64,000 nt of DNA. Origin: Streptomyces sp. Edi2. Lineage in GTDB: Bacteria > Actinomycetota > Actinomycetes > Streptomycetales > Streptomycetaceae. This document shows, one piece after another, positions 8,923 through 19,601 of the stretch. The stretch is from assembly GCF_040253635.1 (NCBI RefSeq), contig NZ_JBEJGX010000003.1:1364001-1428000 (forward strand), given 5' to 3'. The stretch's first letter is position 1. Each line of letters starts with the position of its first letter. The position numbers were made by a program, and so were the translations under genes. Under the pieces are notes generated by a model. It did not search any database and was not told the DNA's origin. It saw only the letters and a list, made by a program, of their open reading frames with translations.

Positions 8923-11435
8923 TGCTTCACGCGATGCTGCGCGACCTGCTGGCGCACAAAGGCCGTGTGGTGATGACGCTCATCGCCATCGCTCTGGGCG
9001 TGACCGCAACGGTCGGAAGCTGGGTGGTGAGCGATTCCATCGCCGCCACCCTCGCGGACCAGGAGACCCGCAACGATGTAGGAGTGTCGGTACAAAGCCC
9101 CGGAAAGGAGCCGCTGCTCACCGCCGCGGACCGGGGCCGGCTGGCAAAAGCGCCCGGCGTCGCACGCGCCGACGGTGTGCTCGTCGGCCGCGCCGGACTG
9201 GTCGGCCGCGGCAACAAGTTCGTCAAGACCACCACGGTCCTGGACCGGGCCGGCACGAACTGGAGCAACGACAAACGCTTCGTCGTGAAGGCGGGCAAGG
9301 CGCCTGCCGGCCCTGGCGAGGTCGCTCTCAGCAAGGCCGATGCCGACTCCGCCGGTATCAGGGTGGGCGACACCGTCCATGTGCTGCTGTCCGGCGGCCG
9401 TTCGGACCGTCCCGCGGTGACCGCCCTGTTCACGTACAACCGTCTGGGCCCCGAGGCCACAACCGATTCCACGGAGGCATCCGACGCGGAGCCGGTGGTG
9501 GCGTACGACACGGCGACCGCCGGGAAGCTGCTCGGCACGCGTTTTCACCGCATCGAGCTGACCGCCGCTGCCGGCGCGAGTGCCGACGAGATCAAGGCCG
9601 CCGTGCGGCGTGCCATACCCGGCGACTACCACGTCGAGACGGGTGCGGCTCTGACCGACGCCGCCGTGCAGCAGTCGGCGTCCGAGGCACAGGAACTGCG
9701 TATGACGATGCTGCCCTTCGCTGCGGTCGCGCTCCTGGTCGGCATGTTCGTCATCGCCAACACCTTCACCATGCTGGTGGGCCGGCGGACCCGGCAGTTC
9801 GCGCTGCTGAGGGCGGTCGGTGCCCACAAGGGCCAAGTGCGCAGGGGCATCATCGCGGAGGCCGCTGTGCTCGGAGTGGTCGGCGGCACCATCGGTACCC
9901 CGGCGGGTGTGGCCCTCGGCCCCTCGATGATCTCCGTGATGCGTCCTGGTGCCGATGTCGACTTCACCGTCAGCCCGGTGGCCGTCCTGCTCGGCTACGG
10001 CGTCGCGCTGCTGGTGACCGTGCCGGCCGCGTACCACTCCGCGCGGCGGGCCGCGGACGTGCTGCCGGTCGCCGCCTTACGCACCGACGCGGTCGTTCCG
10101 CGCGAGACGAGGCGGAGACGCCATGTCATAGGTCTGAGCTGCGTCGTCGTCGCCATGGTGATGGTCGCCGGGACGGCGGACCCCAGTTCGTCCAACCTCG
10201 CGCGCATTATCGCGCTGGTGGGCGCCATCCTCGGTGTGACCGGCGTGATCCTCCTCGCGCCCTTCTTCGCCGAGGTGCTTCTGCAGCCGCTCACGCGCCT
10301 TCCCTGGGCACGGTCGCGGCCTGCTGTCCGACTCGGGCTGCGCAACGCCGCGGGCGACCCGCGGCGCACCTCGGGTACGGCGACCGCCATCACCGTGGGC
10401 CTGGCTCTGGTCTGTGCCTTCGCCACCCTCAGTGCGTCCTTCTCCGCGCTGATCGCCTCGACGACCCGGGCGAATGTGCCGACCACGACCACGGTCCTGC
10501 AGTCCGCAGCCGGAGGCGAGTCCTCGCTCACCCCCGCCGAGGCCGACAGGGTCAAGAAGCTGCGAGGGGTCTCCCAGGTGACCGGGAGCCGCGAGGCGCT
10601 GGTCGGGCTGACCTACAAGGGCGGCAGGACCGAGCGCCGGATCTCCGCCATCGAGCCCGCCGGCCTGAAGGGGGTGCTCACCCCGAACATCACGGCGGGC
10701 AGCGCCGACCTCGAGCGCGGCGTGGTCATCTCACAGAACCAGGCCGACATGATGGACCTGGACATGAACGACACGATCACCCTGCATCTGGATGCCACGC
10801 ACTCGGTCACCCAGACCGTGGTGGGGATCTACGATGCCACCGAGCTCCAGGCCAGCATCTACCTGGACGTGGCCAAGGCGCCCGCGTCGCTCCGGAAGCA
10901 CATCACCACGCTGTACGCCTCCGGACCCGACCCGGACACGGCGCGGGACAGCATCCGGGCAGCCTTCCACGACCGCCCTGACGTCTCCCTCGGCGACCGT
11001 GAGACCTTGGTCAAGCAGGGCGTCGACCAGCAGTCGCTCGCCTTCACGCTGATGTACGCGATGTTCGGCGTCGCGATCCTGATCGCGGTGTTCGGTGTCG
11101 TCAACACTCTGATGCTCTCGGTCATGGAGCGCACCCGTGAAATCGGTGTGATCCGGGCGGTGGGTGCCACCCGGCTCCTGGTCCGCAGGACCATCAGGGT
11201 CGAAAGCATCGTGATATCGCTCTTCGGTGCCCTGCTCGGCGTGGTGGTGGGTGTCCCCGCGGGCGCCGTGATGCAACATGCCATGTTCGGGCAGCAGTTG
11301 TGGGACTTTTCGCTCCCCACTGTCGTCATAGGACTGTCGCTGATAGGCATCGCCGTCGCCGCGGTGCTGGCCGCAATGTGGCCGGCCCGCAGCGCGGCCC
11401 GTACGAACATGCTGGCCGCGATCGCCACCGAGTAG
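8922..11435 (+). CDS. FtsX-like ABC transporter permease
   Basis: 837-residue permease with two FtsX domains: an N-terminal TM helix and periplasmic region, a TM block about residues 260-390, a second block about 400-500, a second extracellular region, and a final three-helix FtsX domain (FTLMYAMFGVAILIAVFGVV onward). Partner of the ATPase just upstream with a 1-nt start/stop overlap. Such pairs export or detach peptides, lipids or antibiotics rather than import. Codon 386 (10077-10079) is TTA, a second bldA-sensitive codon in the operon. A strong terminator follows. Confidence 0.92.
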   Translation: MLHAMLRDLLAHKGRVVMTLIAIALGVTATVGSWVVSDSIAATLADQETRNDVGVSVQSPGKEPLLTAADRGRLAKAPGVARADGVLVGRAGLVGRGNKFVKTTTVLDRAGTNWSNDKRFVVKAGKAPAGPGEVALSKADADSAGIRVGDTVHVLLSGGRSDRPAVTALFTYNRLGPEATTDSTEASDAEPVVAYDTATAGKLLGTRFHRIELTAAAGASADEIKAAVRRAIPGDYHVETGAALTDAAVQQSASEAQELRMTMLPFAAVALLVGMFVIANTFTMLVGRRTRQFALLRAVGAHKGQVRRGIIAEAAVLGVVGGTIGTPAGVALGPSMISVMRPGADVDFTVSPVAVLLGYGVALLVTVPAAYHSARRAADVLPVAALRTDAVVPRETRRRRHVIGLSCVVVAMVMVAGTADPSSSNLARIIALVGAILGVTGVILLAPFFAEVLLQPLTRLPWARSRPAVRLGLRNAAGDPRRTSGTATAITVGLALVCAFATLSASFSALIASTTRANVPTTTTVLQSAAGGESSLTPAEADRVKKLRGVSQVTGSREALVGLTYKGGRTERRISAIEPAGLKGVLTPNITAGSADLERGVVISQNQADMMDLDMNDTITLHLDATHSVTQTVVGIYDATELQASIYLDVAKAPASLRKHITTLYASGPDPDTARDSIRAAFHDRPDVSLGDRETLVKQGVDQQSLAFTLMYAMFGVAILIAVFGVVNTLMLSVMERTREIGVIRAVGATRLLVRRTIRVESIVISLFGALLGVVVGVPAGAVMQHAMFGQQLWDFSLPTVVIGLSLIGIAVAAVLAAMWPARSAARTNMLAAIATE

Positions 11436-11484
11436 CGCTCGTCGCGCATACTGCCGCGGCCTCGGCCGGCCGCGCGCGCAACGA

Positions 11485-11533
11485 CAGGGGAACGTCCGCT
11501 CCCGGCATACCGGAAACGGACGTTCCCCTGTTT
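11485..11533 (+). terminator. Rho-independent terminator after the ABC operon
   Basis: A 14-bp perfect stem (arm CAGGGGAACGTCCG at 11485-11498, complement at 11517-11530) with an 18-nt loop is followed by TTT. It ends the ABC transporter transcript and may also serve the converging sahH transcript. Confidence 0.8.
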
Positions 11534-11570
11534 CAGCGATCGGTGCAGGAATCACCTGTGCAGCTGCCCC

Positions 11571-11596
11571 TAAGCACCTAAGCACCTAAGCACCTA
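11571..11596. repeat. Three tandem copies of an 8-bp repeat
   Basis: TAAGCACC is repeated three times head to tail just beyond the terminator and before the sahH stop. No function is evident; probably a slippage product. Confidence 0.6.
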
Positions 11597-11629
11597 CGAA
11601 GCCGTGCTCCTCCGCCCGACCGCATCGGC

Positions 11630-13099
<1,470 letters not shown>

Positions 13100-13215
13100 G
13101 TCATTCTCCTTGTCTCGTAACACGGGTGATTCCCATCAATTCATCTGCCTGACAAGCACGTTGCACCTGCGAGCATGGCATAGGGCGCCGTCCGGCGACA
13201 CTACGAGACCGGTGG

Positions 13216-13896
13216 TTAAAGATGGCCGAACTGCGCGAGAAGTTCGGACAGCGTGGCACCGTCGTTGATCTGGTCCCGGATGCTGCTTTCCTTGGCGAGA
13301 AGCTGCTGTGTCGCCGCTATCACCTCGTCGGTGAGCTGCGGCGGTACGACGCCCACGCCGTTCTCCTCGGCCACCACGATGTCGCCGGGTTCGATGAGCT
13401 CCCCGCCGATCCGGACCGGCACATTGACCTGCACGGGCCCGTCGGCGTCCGGCGGTGCCGCGGGAGGGCAGCGGCGCGGCATGGTGGCCCGGTACCAGAT
13501 CGGGAAGTCGAGGTCCCGCAACTCGTCGACATCGCGGACGGCGCCATCGACGACGGCACCGGCGATCCCGGCCATCTGCGAAAGGGTCGCCATCAGCCCG
13601 CCCCACATCGCCATCCGGGTGTTGCCGTGGCAGGCGAGCACGATGATGTCGCCGGGCTTCGCCGTCGGCAGCACCGGCAGGATGTCGACCAGGCCGTCTT
13701 CCGGAAGGTCGATCGTCAGCGCGGGGCCGATGGCGCGGTGTTCCCGCTTGACCGACAGCAGTCCGCCGATCGCGCCGATCCGCGGGCCGGCGTCGGCGAC
13801 CAGGCAGCTCGGGCTGTACTCGGGCAGCAGCAGCGCCCGCAGCGCATCGATCTTCTCCTGGGGCGGCCGAACGAGCTCATGGTGAACGGTCTGCAC
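13216..13896 (-). CDS. RraA-family aldolase (4-hydroxy-4-methyl-2-oxoglutarate aldolase-like)
   Basis: 226-residue RraA-fold protein. Members are class II (divalent-metal) pyruvate aldolases acting on 4-hydroxy-2-oxo acids, or oxaloacetate decarboxylases; a minority bind RNase E. The typical core is present: GDIIVLACHGNTRMAMWGG, VVDGAVRDVDEL with the Arg/Asp catalytic pair, and EPGDIVVAEENGVGVVP. Placed among meta-cleavage genes with no DmpG-type aldolase, it is the best candidate for the last step, 4-hydroxy-2-oxovalerate to pyruvate and acetaldehyde; that assignment is inference. GTG 13896 follows GAGAGGA. It lies 46 nt after the aminotransferase gene. Confidence 0.85.
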   Translation of the reverse strand: MQTVHHELVRPPQEKIDALRALLLPEYSPSCLVADAGPRIGAIGGLLSVKREHRAIGPALTIDLPEDGLVDILPVLPTAKPGDIIVLACHGNTRMAMWGGLMATLSQMAGIAGAVVDGAVRDVDELRDLDFPIWYRATMPRRCPPAAPPDADGPVQVNVPVRIGGELIEPGDIVVAEENGVGVVPPQLTDEVIAATQQLLAKESSIRDQINDGATLSELLAQFGHL

Positions 13897-13942
13897 CTTT
13901 ACGTCCTCTCCGTGGTCCCGGATGTCCCGCTGCCGTGTGGCA

Positions 13943-15157
13943 CTACGCCCTGCCCGCACGGGTGAGCACGCCCGCCAGTGTGCGCACTCCCTCGGTGATC
14001 TTCTCGTCGGGAACCCGGCTGTACGCCAGCCTCAGCTGGTTCTGGCCACGGCCGTCCGGGTAGAACGCAGCGCCGGGGACATAGGTGACCTTCTCGGCGA
14101 GTGCCTGTTTCTGGAGCGCCACGGTGTCCAGGTGAGCGGGCGCCGTGATCCAGCTGAAGAAGCCGCCCAGGGGGCGGGTGAAGGTCATGTTCTCGGGGAG
14201 ATGCGTGCGCAACGCGTCCACCATGATGTCGCGCCGTTCACGGTAGAACTTCCGCGAGAAGGCGATGCCCTGGTCGAACCTGCCCGAGCGCCCGTAGTCC
14301 TCCAGCAGCAACTGCCCCAACGCTCCGGTGCACTGGTCCGTGTTCTGTTTGGCGCGCAGCAGCTGGCCGACGAGCTCGGCCGGCGCGGCCACCCAGCCCA
14401 TCCGGATGCCGGGAGCGAAGGTCTTCGCGAAGGTGCCCACCTGGGCCACCACATCCGGCCCCAGGGCCCACAGGCTGGGCCGCCGCTCCCCGTCGAATCC
14501 CAGTTCCCGGTAGGCGACATCCTCGACGATCAGGATTCCGTGCCGCCGCGCCAGCGCGACCAGGGCATGCCTGCGCTCGACCGACATGCTCAGACCGCTC
14601 GGGTTCTGGAAGTCCGGAATGACATACACGATCTTCGGCACCGGACCGGACGAGGTGGCCAGCAGCCGCTCCAGCGCAAAGACATCAAGTCCGTCGTCGT
14701 CGACGGGCACGGCCTCCACCTGCGTCATGGTCCGCTGGAATCCGACGAGCGCACCGAAGAACGTCGGCCCTTCCACGATGACGCGGTCACCCGGGTCGAG
14801 CACACACCGGCTGATGAGCCCGATGCCCTCCATGCCGCCGCTGGTGATGCAGAGTTCGTTCTCGGCCGGGCGGACGCCCTCCTGCGCACCGAGCCAGTCG
14901 GAGAACCAGTCCCGCAGGCCGGGAAGTCCGGCGGTGGGGCTGTACTGCAGGGCGGCGGACTGTTCCAGCACCCGCGGGAAGCTCTCCGCGATGGCCTGGG
15001 TGGGAAAGGTCTCCGGGTGCGGGAAGCCCCCGGACAGGGTGATCGCGTCCGTGCTGCCGGACTGATTGAGGATGGCGGTGATCTGGTCACCGGTGTCTCC
15101 GGCCACATGCCGGGCGAACAGCTGTTCCCACGGGCGGACACCAAGGTCAACGGACAT
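13943..15157 (-). CDS. PLP-dependent aminotransferase (2-aminoadipate transaminase-like, fold type I)
   Basis: 404-residue class I/II aminotransferase resembling the catalytic half of MocR/LysN proteins but with no GntR DNA-binding domain. PLP-site features: ITSGGMEGIGLI near residue 105, YVIPDFQNPSGLSMS with the Asn/Pro of the cofactor pocket, VEDVAYRELGF (Asp and Tyr), and the Schiff-base lysine in VGTFAKTFAPGIRMGW. The substrate is not predictable; in this operon it could deaminate an aromatic amino acid or an amino-acid-linked phenol before hydroxylation. The start (ATG 15157) overlaps the hpaC end by 11 nt, showing tight coupling. Confidence 0.88.
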   Translation of the reverse strand: MSVDLGVRPWEQLFARHVAGDTGDQITAILNQSGSTDAITLSGGFPHPETFPTQAIAESFPRVLEQSAALQYSPTAGLPGLRDWFSDWLGAQEGVRPAENELCITSGGMEGIGLISRCVLDPGDRVIVEGPTFFGALVGFQRTMTQVEAVPVDDDGLDVFALERLLATSSGPVPKIVYVIPDFQNPSGLSMSVERRHALVALARRHGILIVEDVAYRELGFDGERRPSLWALGPDVVAQVGTFAKTFAPGIRMGWVAAPAELVGQLLRAKQNTDQCTGALGQLLLEDYGRSGRFDQGIAFSRKFYRERRDIMVDALRTHLPENMTFTRPLGGFFSWITAPAHLDTVALQKQALAEKVTYVPGAAFYPDGRGQNQLRLAYSRVPDEKITEGVRTLAGVLTRAGRA

Positions 15158-15746
15158 GAACGGGCCTTTCTGTCTGCTCCTCGGCGAGAAGGTCCCCGGC
15201 GCCGTGCAACGCCGGTATCTCGTCGCGATGAGGGATGTCGAGCGTGTGCAGCTGCTTTCGGAAATGCACGAGAGGCGGCCCCGAACCGCACCAGAGCCCT
15301 TCGACCTCCCCGACGAACAGGGTGTGATCGCCCGCACGGTGGGACTGCCGGACCGTGCAGGACAGGTGCACCAGGGCGCCGGCCAGCAGGGGAAGGCCGT
15401 CACGCCACACGAAGCGGACCAGTTCTGGCCGCTGCGTACCGCCCGCGAAGTGCTTCGACAACGGCGCCTGCGCCTCGCTCAGAATGGAAATCCCGTAGCG
15501 GCCGGTCCCGGCGATCCGCCGGTGCGTGGCGGTCTCGGCGGCGACCGAGATGAGCACGAGCGGCGGGTCCAGCGAGACCGAGGTGAAAGCGTTCGCGGTC
15601 ATGCCGTGTGCGTGCAGATTGCCCTGCTCGCCCGTCACGGTGGTGACCACGGTGACTCCGCTGGCGAATTGGCCGAGTGCCTGGCGTAAGCGCGCCGGGC
15701 TCGCGTCGTCGCGGGTGTCGGTGTCGGCGGCACCGTTGCTGTCCAT
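15147..15746 (-). CDS. hpaC: Flavin reductase (HpaC-like) of a two-component monooxygenase
   Basis: 199-residue flavin reductase-like protein (FMN-binding split barrel). It reduces FAD or FMN with NAD(P)H and hands the reduced flavin to the oxygenase encoded just upstream. Diagnostic segments: FASGVTVVTT, GMTANAFTSVSLDPPLVLIS, and GDHTLFVGEVEGL near the end. ATG 15746 or GTG 15749, both behind AAGGAG. The C-terminus is about 25 residues longer than typical HpaC and runs over the start of the aminotransferase gene. Cytosolic. Confidence 0.9.
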   Translation of the reverse strand: MDSNGAADTDTRDDASPARLRQALGQFASGVTVVTTVTGEQGNLHAHGMTANAFTSVSLDPPLVLISVAAETATHRRIAGTGRYGISILSEAQAPLSKHFAGGTQRPELVRFVWRDGLPLLAGALVHLSCTVRQSHRAGDHTLFVGEVEGLWCGSGPPLVHFRKQLHTLDIPHRDEIPALHGAGDLLAEEQTERPVHVR

Positions 15747-15814
15747 CACGGGAACTCCTTGCTTGCCGGGGCCGGCGCCGGCAGCGCGGTCGCGCGCCCG
15801 GGGCCGGCCGGGGG

Positions 15815-17380
15815 TCAGCGGCCGCGGACGAATGACAGCTCGTCCGGGTTGAACAGGTCCGGGCGCCGCCAGCCATCGACGTCGTACTCGTCCATGCACT
15901 GGTCCACGAAGCCCTTCAGCGCATCGGCGTCCCCGGACTCCTGGTAGGCCCACAGGGTCTGGAACCGGACGGCCTCGTGGTCACCCCCGTAGTTGCGCTC
16001 ATAGAGCTCGTGGCGCCCGCCGAACTCGGTGCCGACGGCGTCCCAGAGCAGCTTCAGCAGCTTGACCCGGTCGATCGCCTCGATTCCCTTGGAGCCCCGG
16101 AGGTACTTGTCCAGGTAGGGGCGCACCTCGGGGTTCTTCCAGTCGCTTGCGTGCGAGTTGAGGTAGATGAGCCCGCTGCCGAGCGTCTGCTGCAGGATCT
16201 CCTTGATACGGGGGTAGCCGATGCCCATGAAGGTCCGATACGCCATGCCGTAGCGCAGGTTCGGCTGCACGGCACCGCCCACCCACGGGACCGGCGACTT
16301 GGCCATCGCGTCGGACAGGCCCCAGAACAGATCACGCCAGTTCAGGATCTCGCCGATCTGCGCCTGCACCCCGCGGAAGCCGGAGGTGCCGGTCATCTCC
16401 ACCGCCTTCATCGCACAGCCGGCGATGAAGTCGAGTTTCACCGCGAGGCGGGTGCAGCCGTGGAAGGTGAAGCGGTCGACGAAGCCCGAGCCGTTCGCGA
16501 AGGAGTTCGCCGCCTCCGCGTCGTACATGAACACGTTCTCCCAGGGGATGAGCACGCGGTCCATGACCATGATGGCGTCGTTCTCGTCCAGTCTGCTGGA
16601 CAGCGGGAAGTCGAACGGGCTCCCCATGACCGTGGCCATCATTTCGTAGGAGGCACGGCAGAACAGCTTCAGCCCCGGTGCGTCCATCGGCACCGTGAAC
16701 ACCACACCGAACCGCTTGTCGCGCACCGGAAGGCCGTAGTGGGCGACGAAGTTGTGGTTGGTCAGCGCGGAGCCGGTGGCGACCACCTTGGCACCGGAGA
16801 CGATGAGGCCGGCGTCGGTCTCCTCGTCGACGTGGACACAGACGTCCGCCGTCTCGTCGGCGGGCCGGTCCCGGTCGATCGGCGGGTGCACCAGCGCGTG
16901 GCTGAAGTACAGCACGCGTTCCTGGGCCTGCTTGTACCAGCGCAGCGCGTTGTCCTTGAACGGCCCGTAGAAGTCCGAGTGGGCTCCCAGGGTGCCGAGG
17001 AAGGAGGCCTTGTAGTCCGGCGTACGGCCCATCCATCCGTAGACCATGCGCTGCCATGCGACGATCGCGTCACGGGAGGCGACCAAGTCGTCCGCGGAGC
17101 GCGCCGTCTTGAAGAAGGGGTGGGTGAACCCGCCGTTCCCGGTCTCGGTCGGTACCCGGAGCACCCCTTCGGCCTCCGGCGCGTGCAGCGCGTCGTAGAG
17201 CCTGGCGATGGAGCGTGCGCTGTTGCGGAAGCCGGGGTGGGTGGTGACGTCCTCGACGCGCTCGCCGTAGATATAGATCTCCCGGCCGTCGCGCAGCGAG
17301 TCCAGGTACTCGTCGCCCGTCATGGGGCGGACATCGTTACGCGCACCGGCCAGTTCCGGCAGCGGGACCGTTGAGGTCAT
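15815..17380 (-). CDS. hpaB: 4-hydroxyphenylacetate 3-monooxygenase-type oxygenase (HpaB family)
   Basis: 521-residue FADH2-dependent hydroxylase of the HpaB family, which ortho-hydroxylates phenols (4-hydroxyphenylacetate, phenol, tyrosine derivatives) to catechols. Family hallmarks: N-terminal [20 protein letters not shown], the [20 protein letters not shown] region, the FAD loop in [12 protein letters not shown], and the C-terminal [15 protein letters not shown]. It works with the HpaC-like reductase encoded next. Start ATG 17380 with GGAGG 6 nt upstream, 21 nt after the FAD protein gene. The natural phenol is not identified; the catechol product would feed the dioxygenase at 23082. Confidence 0.92.
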   Translation of the reverse strand: MTSTVPLPELAGARNDVRPMTGDEYLDSLRDGREIYIYGERVEDVTTHPGFRNSARSIARLYDALHAPEAEGVLRVPTETGNGGFTHPFFKTARSADDLVASRDAIVAWQRMVYGWMGRTPDYKASFLGTLGAHSDFYGPFKDNALRWYKQAQERVLYFSHALVHPPIDRDRPADETADVCVHVDEETDAGLIVSGAKVVATGSALTNHNFVAHYGLPVRDKRFGVVFTVPMDAPGLKLFCRASYEMMATVMGSPFDFPLSSRLDENDAIMVMDRVLIPWENVFMYDAEAANSFANGSGFVDRFTFHGCTRLAVKLDFIAGCAMKAVEMTGTSGFRGVQAQIGEILNWRDLFWGLSDAMAKSPVPWVGGAVQPNLRYGMAYRTFMGIGYPRIKEILQQTLGSGLIYLNSHASDWKNPEVRPYLDKYLRGSKGIEAIDRVKLLKLLWDAVGTEFGGRHELYERNYGGDHEAVRFQTLWAYQESGDADALKGFVDQCMDEYDVDGWRRPDLFNPDELSFVRGR

Positions 17381-17401
17381 GGCATTCCTCCAGGCGAGTG
17401 G

Positions 17402-18973
17402 TCAGGTGTTCTGCAGTACGTCGGCCCCGCACAGGGAGGACGTTCTTCCCCTGACGTCCGCGTGGATGGCGTCGGCGATGTCGTAGGCGCGGTCGACGAT
17501 CGAGGGAAGGCCGAAGGTGAAGAACAGGCTGCCCGAGGCGAGATCGCCGAGGGCGTACAGCCGGGGGTCGGCCGTGCCGTCCACGACGAGCCGGCTGGTG
17601 GGCCGGTCCACGCTCACCCCGCCGCGCGGATGCCGCTGGGCGAGTCGGGCCGCGGTCAGGGAGGCGATCAGGTTCCCGGCCTTGAGCGGCAGGCTGCGGG
17701 ACGACGGGCTCACCGCGTTGACCAGGCGGTCGGCGCGGTGAGCCGGCCGGTCGTCGTCGGTGCGCAGGGTGAAGGGTCCGCCGGCCGACGGCTCGATGTG
17801 CCGGATACCGGAGATGATCTCCAGCTGCCCGGCGTCGATCAGGTCCAGGACCATGGCCGCCGCTGTCGGCGGCATGGGGCAGCACAGGCTCATCACCGAG
17901 CGGTAGTGCGTGCGCAGCAGCTCGGTCTTTTCGTGCTCGGGCAGGAGCGGCCAGATGTCCGGCCCGGTGGCCGGCACCGCCTGCTGGAGGATGCGCAACC
18001 CGCGGCGCGGGGAGTGGACTTCGGCCAGGTGCCGGCGCAGTCGCTGCACCGGGTCCTCTTCGGTGAGCGCCGCTATCTCCTTGGCCACCGAGTCGAAGTC
18101 CTCGCCGGCCGCGCTGAACTCCGTACGCATCGTGCCGACCAGTTCATCGACCGTCAGCGTCTCGCCGCGTGCCGCCGCGCCACGGAACCTCTCGGCCGTG
18201 AAGTGCTGCAGGGTGTGCGGGAGCGGACTCTGCCGTACCAGGGGAAGCACCCCGCTGCGCGAGAGCAGCAGGATGCGGCCGCGGTGGCCGCCGTTGGCGA
18301 GCGAGAGGACCACATCGATGCCCGTCAGGCCGCTGCCGATCACGCCGACGGTGTCCTCGGGGCCGATGCCTGTGAGAGAGCGCGACAGCGGGTACGGATC
18401 GGCGATGAAGCCTTCGGTGCCGGTCAGCTCGTACGGGTCGCCGGGCTGCCCGCGGCCCACGCACAACACGGTGTAGTCGACCACGGCCTGCCGGCCGCTC
18501 TGCGTGCGCAGGGCCACTTTCCCCTCGGCGGGGGTCGCGGCCGACACCGCCTCCCGGACGATGTCGATGCGCCACCCGCGCTCGCGGAGCTGCGCCAACG
18601 CCGCCTGTGCCGAGTCCTCCAGATACCGGCCGTACAGAGCGCGCGGTACGAAGCGCATCCGGTTCAGCGGGTCCACGAAGTCCGTGCCGGAGCCGGCGGC
18701 GGCATCCCGGTCGGTGAGCCATCGGGGGAAGTGGCCGCTGTCGCCGAAGCGTACGGACATTCCCTCGGGTGGGATGTTCACCCGGACCGTTTCCAGATCC
18801 GGCTGGTACGGCCGGCCGCGCCATAAATGTGGGGACGGCTCGAAGACCGTGATACCGCCCGGTGGTGTGTGGGTCTGAGCGAGCGCGTCGAGCAGGCAGA
18901 CCGCGGATGCCCCGCCCCCGACTACGCCTAACTCGACGCTACGGCTCATGGCACTCGAGTCCATGATTGACAT
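17402..18973 (-). CDS. FAD/NAD(P)-binding protein (NAD_binding_9 type)
   Basis: 523-residue flavoprotein with an N-terminal dinucleotide-binding motif (VVGGGASAVCLLDAL), the family's RGRPYQPDLETVRVNIPPEG segment, a second GxGxxG (GVIGSGLTGIDVVLSL) for NAD(P)H, and a C-terminal ALGDLASGSLFFTFG. The NAD_binding_9 group is found beside hydroxylases and in secondary metabolism, but few members have a known reaction. It is first of the leftward operon and presumably an oxidoreductase or N/C-hydroxylase of the same pathway. Start at ATG 18973 (an alternative is ATG 18964, better spaced from AGGGGG). Confidence 0.78.
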   Translation of the reverse strand: MSIMDSSAMSRSVELGVVGGGASAVCLLDALAQTHTPPGGITVFEPSPHLWRGRPYQPDLETVRVNIPPEGMSVRFGDSGHFPRWLTDRDAAAGSGTDFVDPLNRMRFVPRALYGRYLEDSAQAALAQLRERGWRIDIVREAVSAATPAEGKVALRTQSGRQAVVDYTVLCVGRGQPGDPYELTGTEGFIADPYPLSRSLTGIGPEDTVGVIGSGLTGIDVVLSLANGGHRGRILLLSRSGVLPLVRQSPLPHTLQHFTAERFRGAAARGETLTVDELVGTMRTEFSAAGEDFDSVAKEIAALTEEDPVQRLRRHLAEVHSPRRGLRILQQAVPATGPDIWPLLPEHEKTELLRTHYRSVMSLCCPMPPTAAAMVLDLIDAGQLEIISGIRHIEPSAGGPFTLRTDDDRPAHRADRLVNAVSPSSRSLPLKAGNLIASLTAARLAQRHPRGGVSVDRPTSRLVVDGTADPRLYALGDLASGSLFFTFGLPSIVDRAYDIADAIHADVRGRTSSLCGADVLQNT

Positions 18974-19601
18974 GTCCCCCTAAAGCTTTAGAGCACAGTC
19001 CGACAGCCTGCGTGGACAGCGTGATCTGACCGGTAATAGGGAAGATAATTTCTGCGCCGAGGCGGACGGTAAGGCGTCCACGACCGCCCCGGCCGAATAG
19101 ATTCGAGGGATTACCGCATGCGGTGGAAGCATGCACAGGAAACCGGATAGCTGCAATCGAGCAGCATCAACCCCCGTCGATACCAGTGCTCATGAAGTTA
19201 CCTGTGAGCAAGGGGGCAGTCAACAAGATTTTTTCCGCAGGACCGGGTTTGAGCCAGCTAGCTGGGCCGATTGCAGAAGCGGAACTCTCGCACCCAATTA
19301 ACGGAGACTCCCCGGAGCACTAAGGGTAGTCGTCCGGTTACCGAAGAGGATCTTGACTCTCCCGGTTCGCGCCGTGGAGGATGTAGCGGCACTTGCAAGA
19401 AGGCGTTTCTGAAAATCCTTCATGAGGTTGCGGGGTGGGCGCATATCTGTCGAAGCCGTGAGTGAATCCGGTTCGACGAGCAACCACGACAAGCAACCGT
19501 GACAAGCAACTGACTCATCACTTACACCCCAGCCGCGCTGACCGGAAGCAGCGCGGCGGTCCGAGTGTGATGTTTTCGCTGTGCTGAGGAGGCAATCTCC
19601 A
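18974..19601. other. Divergent control region of the catabolic island
   Basis: 628 nt between the two arms of the aromatic pathway. Base composition is visibly less GC-rich than the flanking genes, especially 19000-19350. No regulator gene is present and the short ORFs here lack homology that I recognise. It must carry both promoters; the one clear sequence element is the palindrome at 18980-18991. Confidence 0.5.
18980..18991. promoter_or_regulatory. Perfect 12-bp palindrome upstream of the leftward catabolic operon
   Basis: CTAAAGCTTTAG lies immediately before the Shine-Dalgarno of the FAD protein gene, where a bound repressor would block the transcript. A candidate operator; the cognate regulator is not in the window. 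Confidence 0.45.

Noticed and set aside
13100..13215. An SAH riboswitch upstream of ahcY
   Set aside because: The 116-nt leader does not show the conserved SAH aptamer core or its pseudoknot pattern as I know them.
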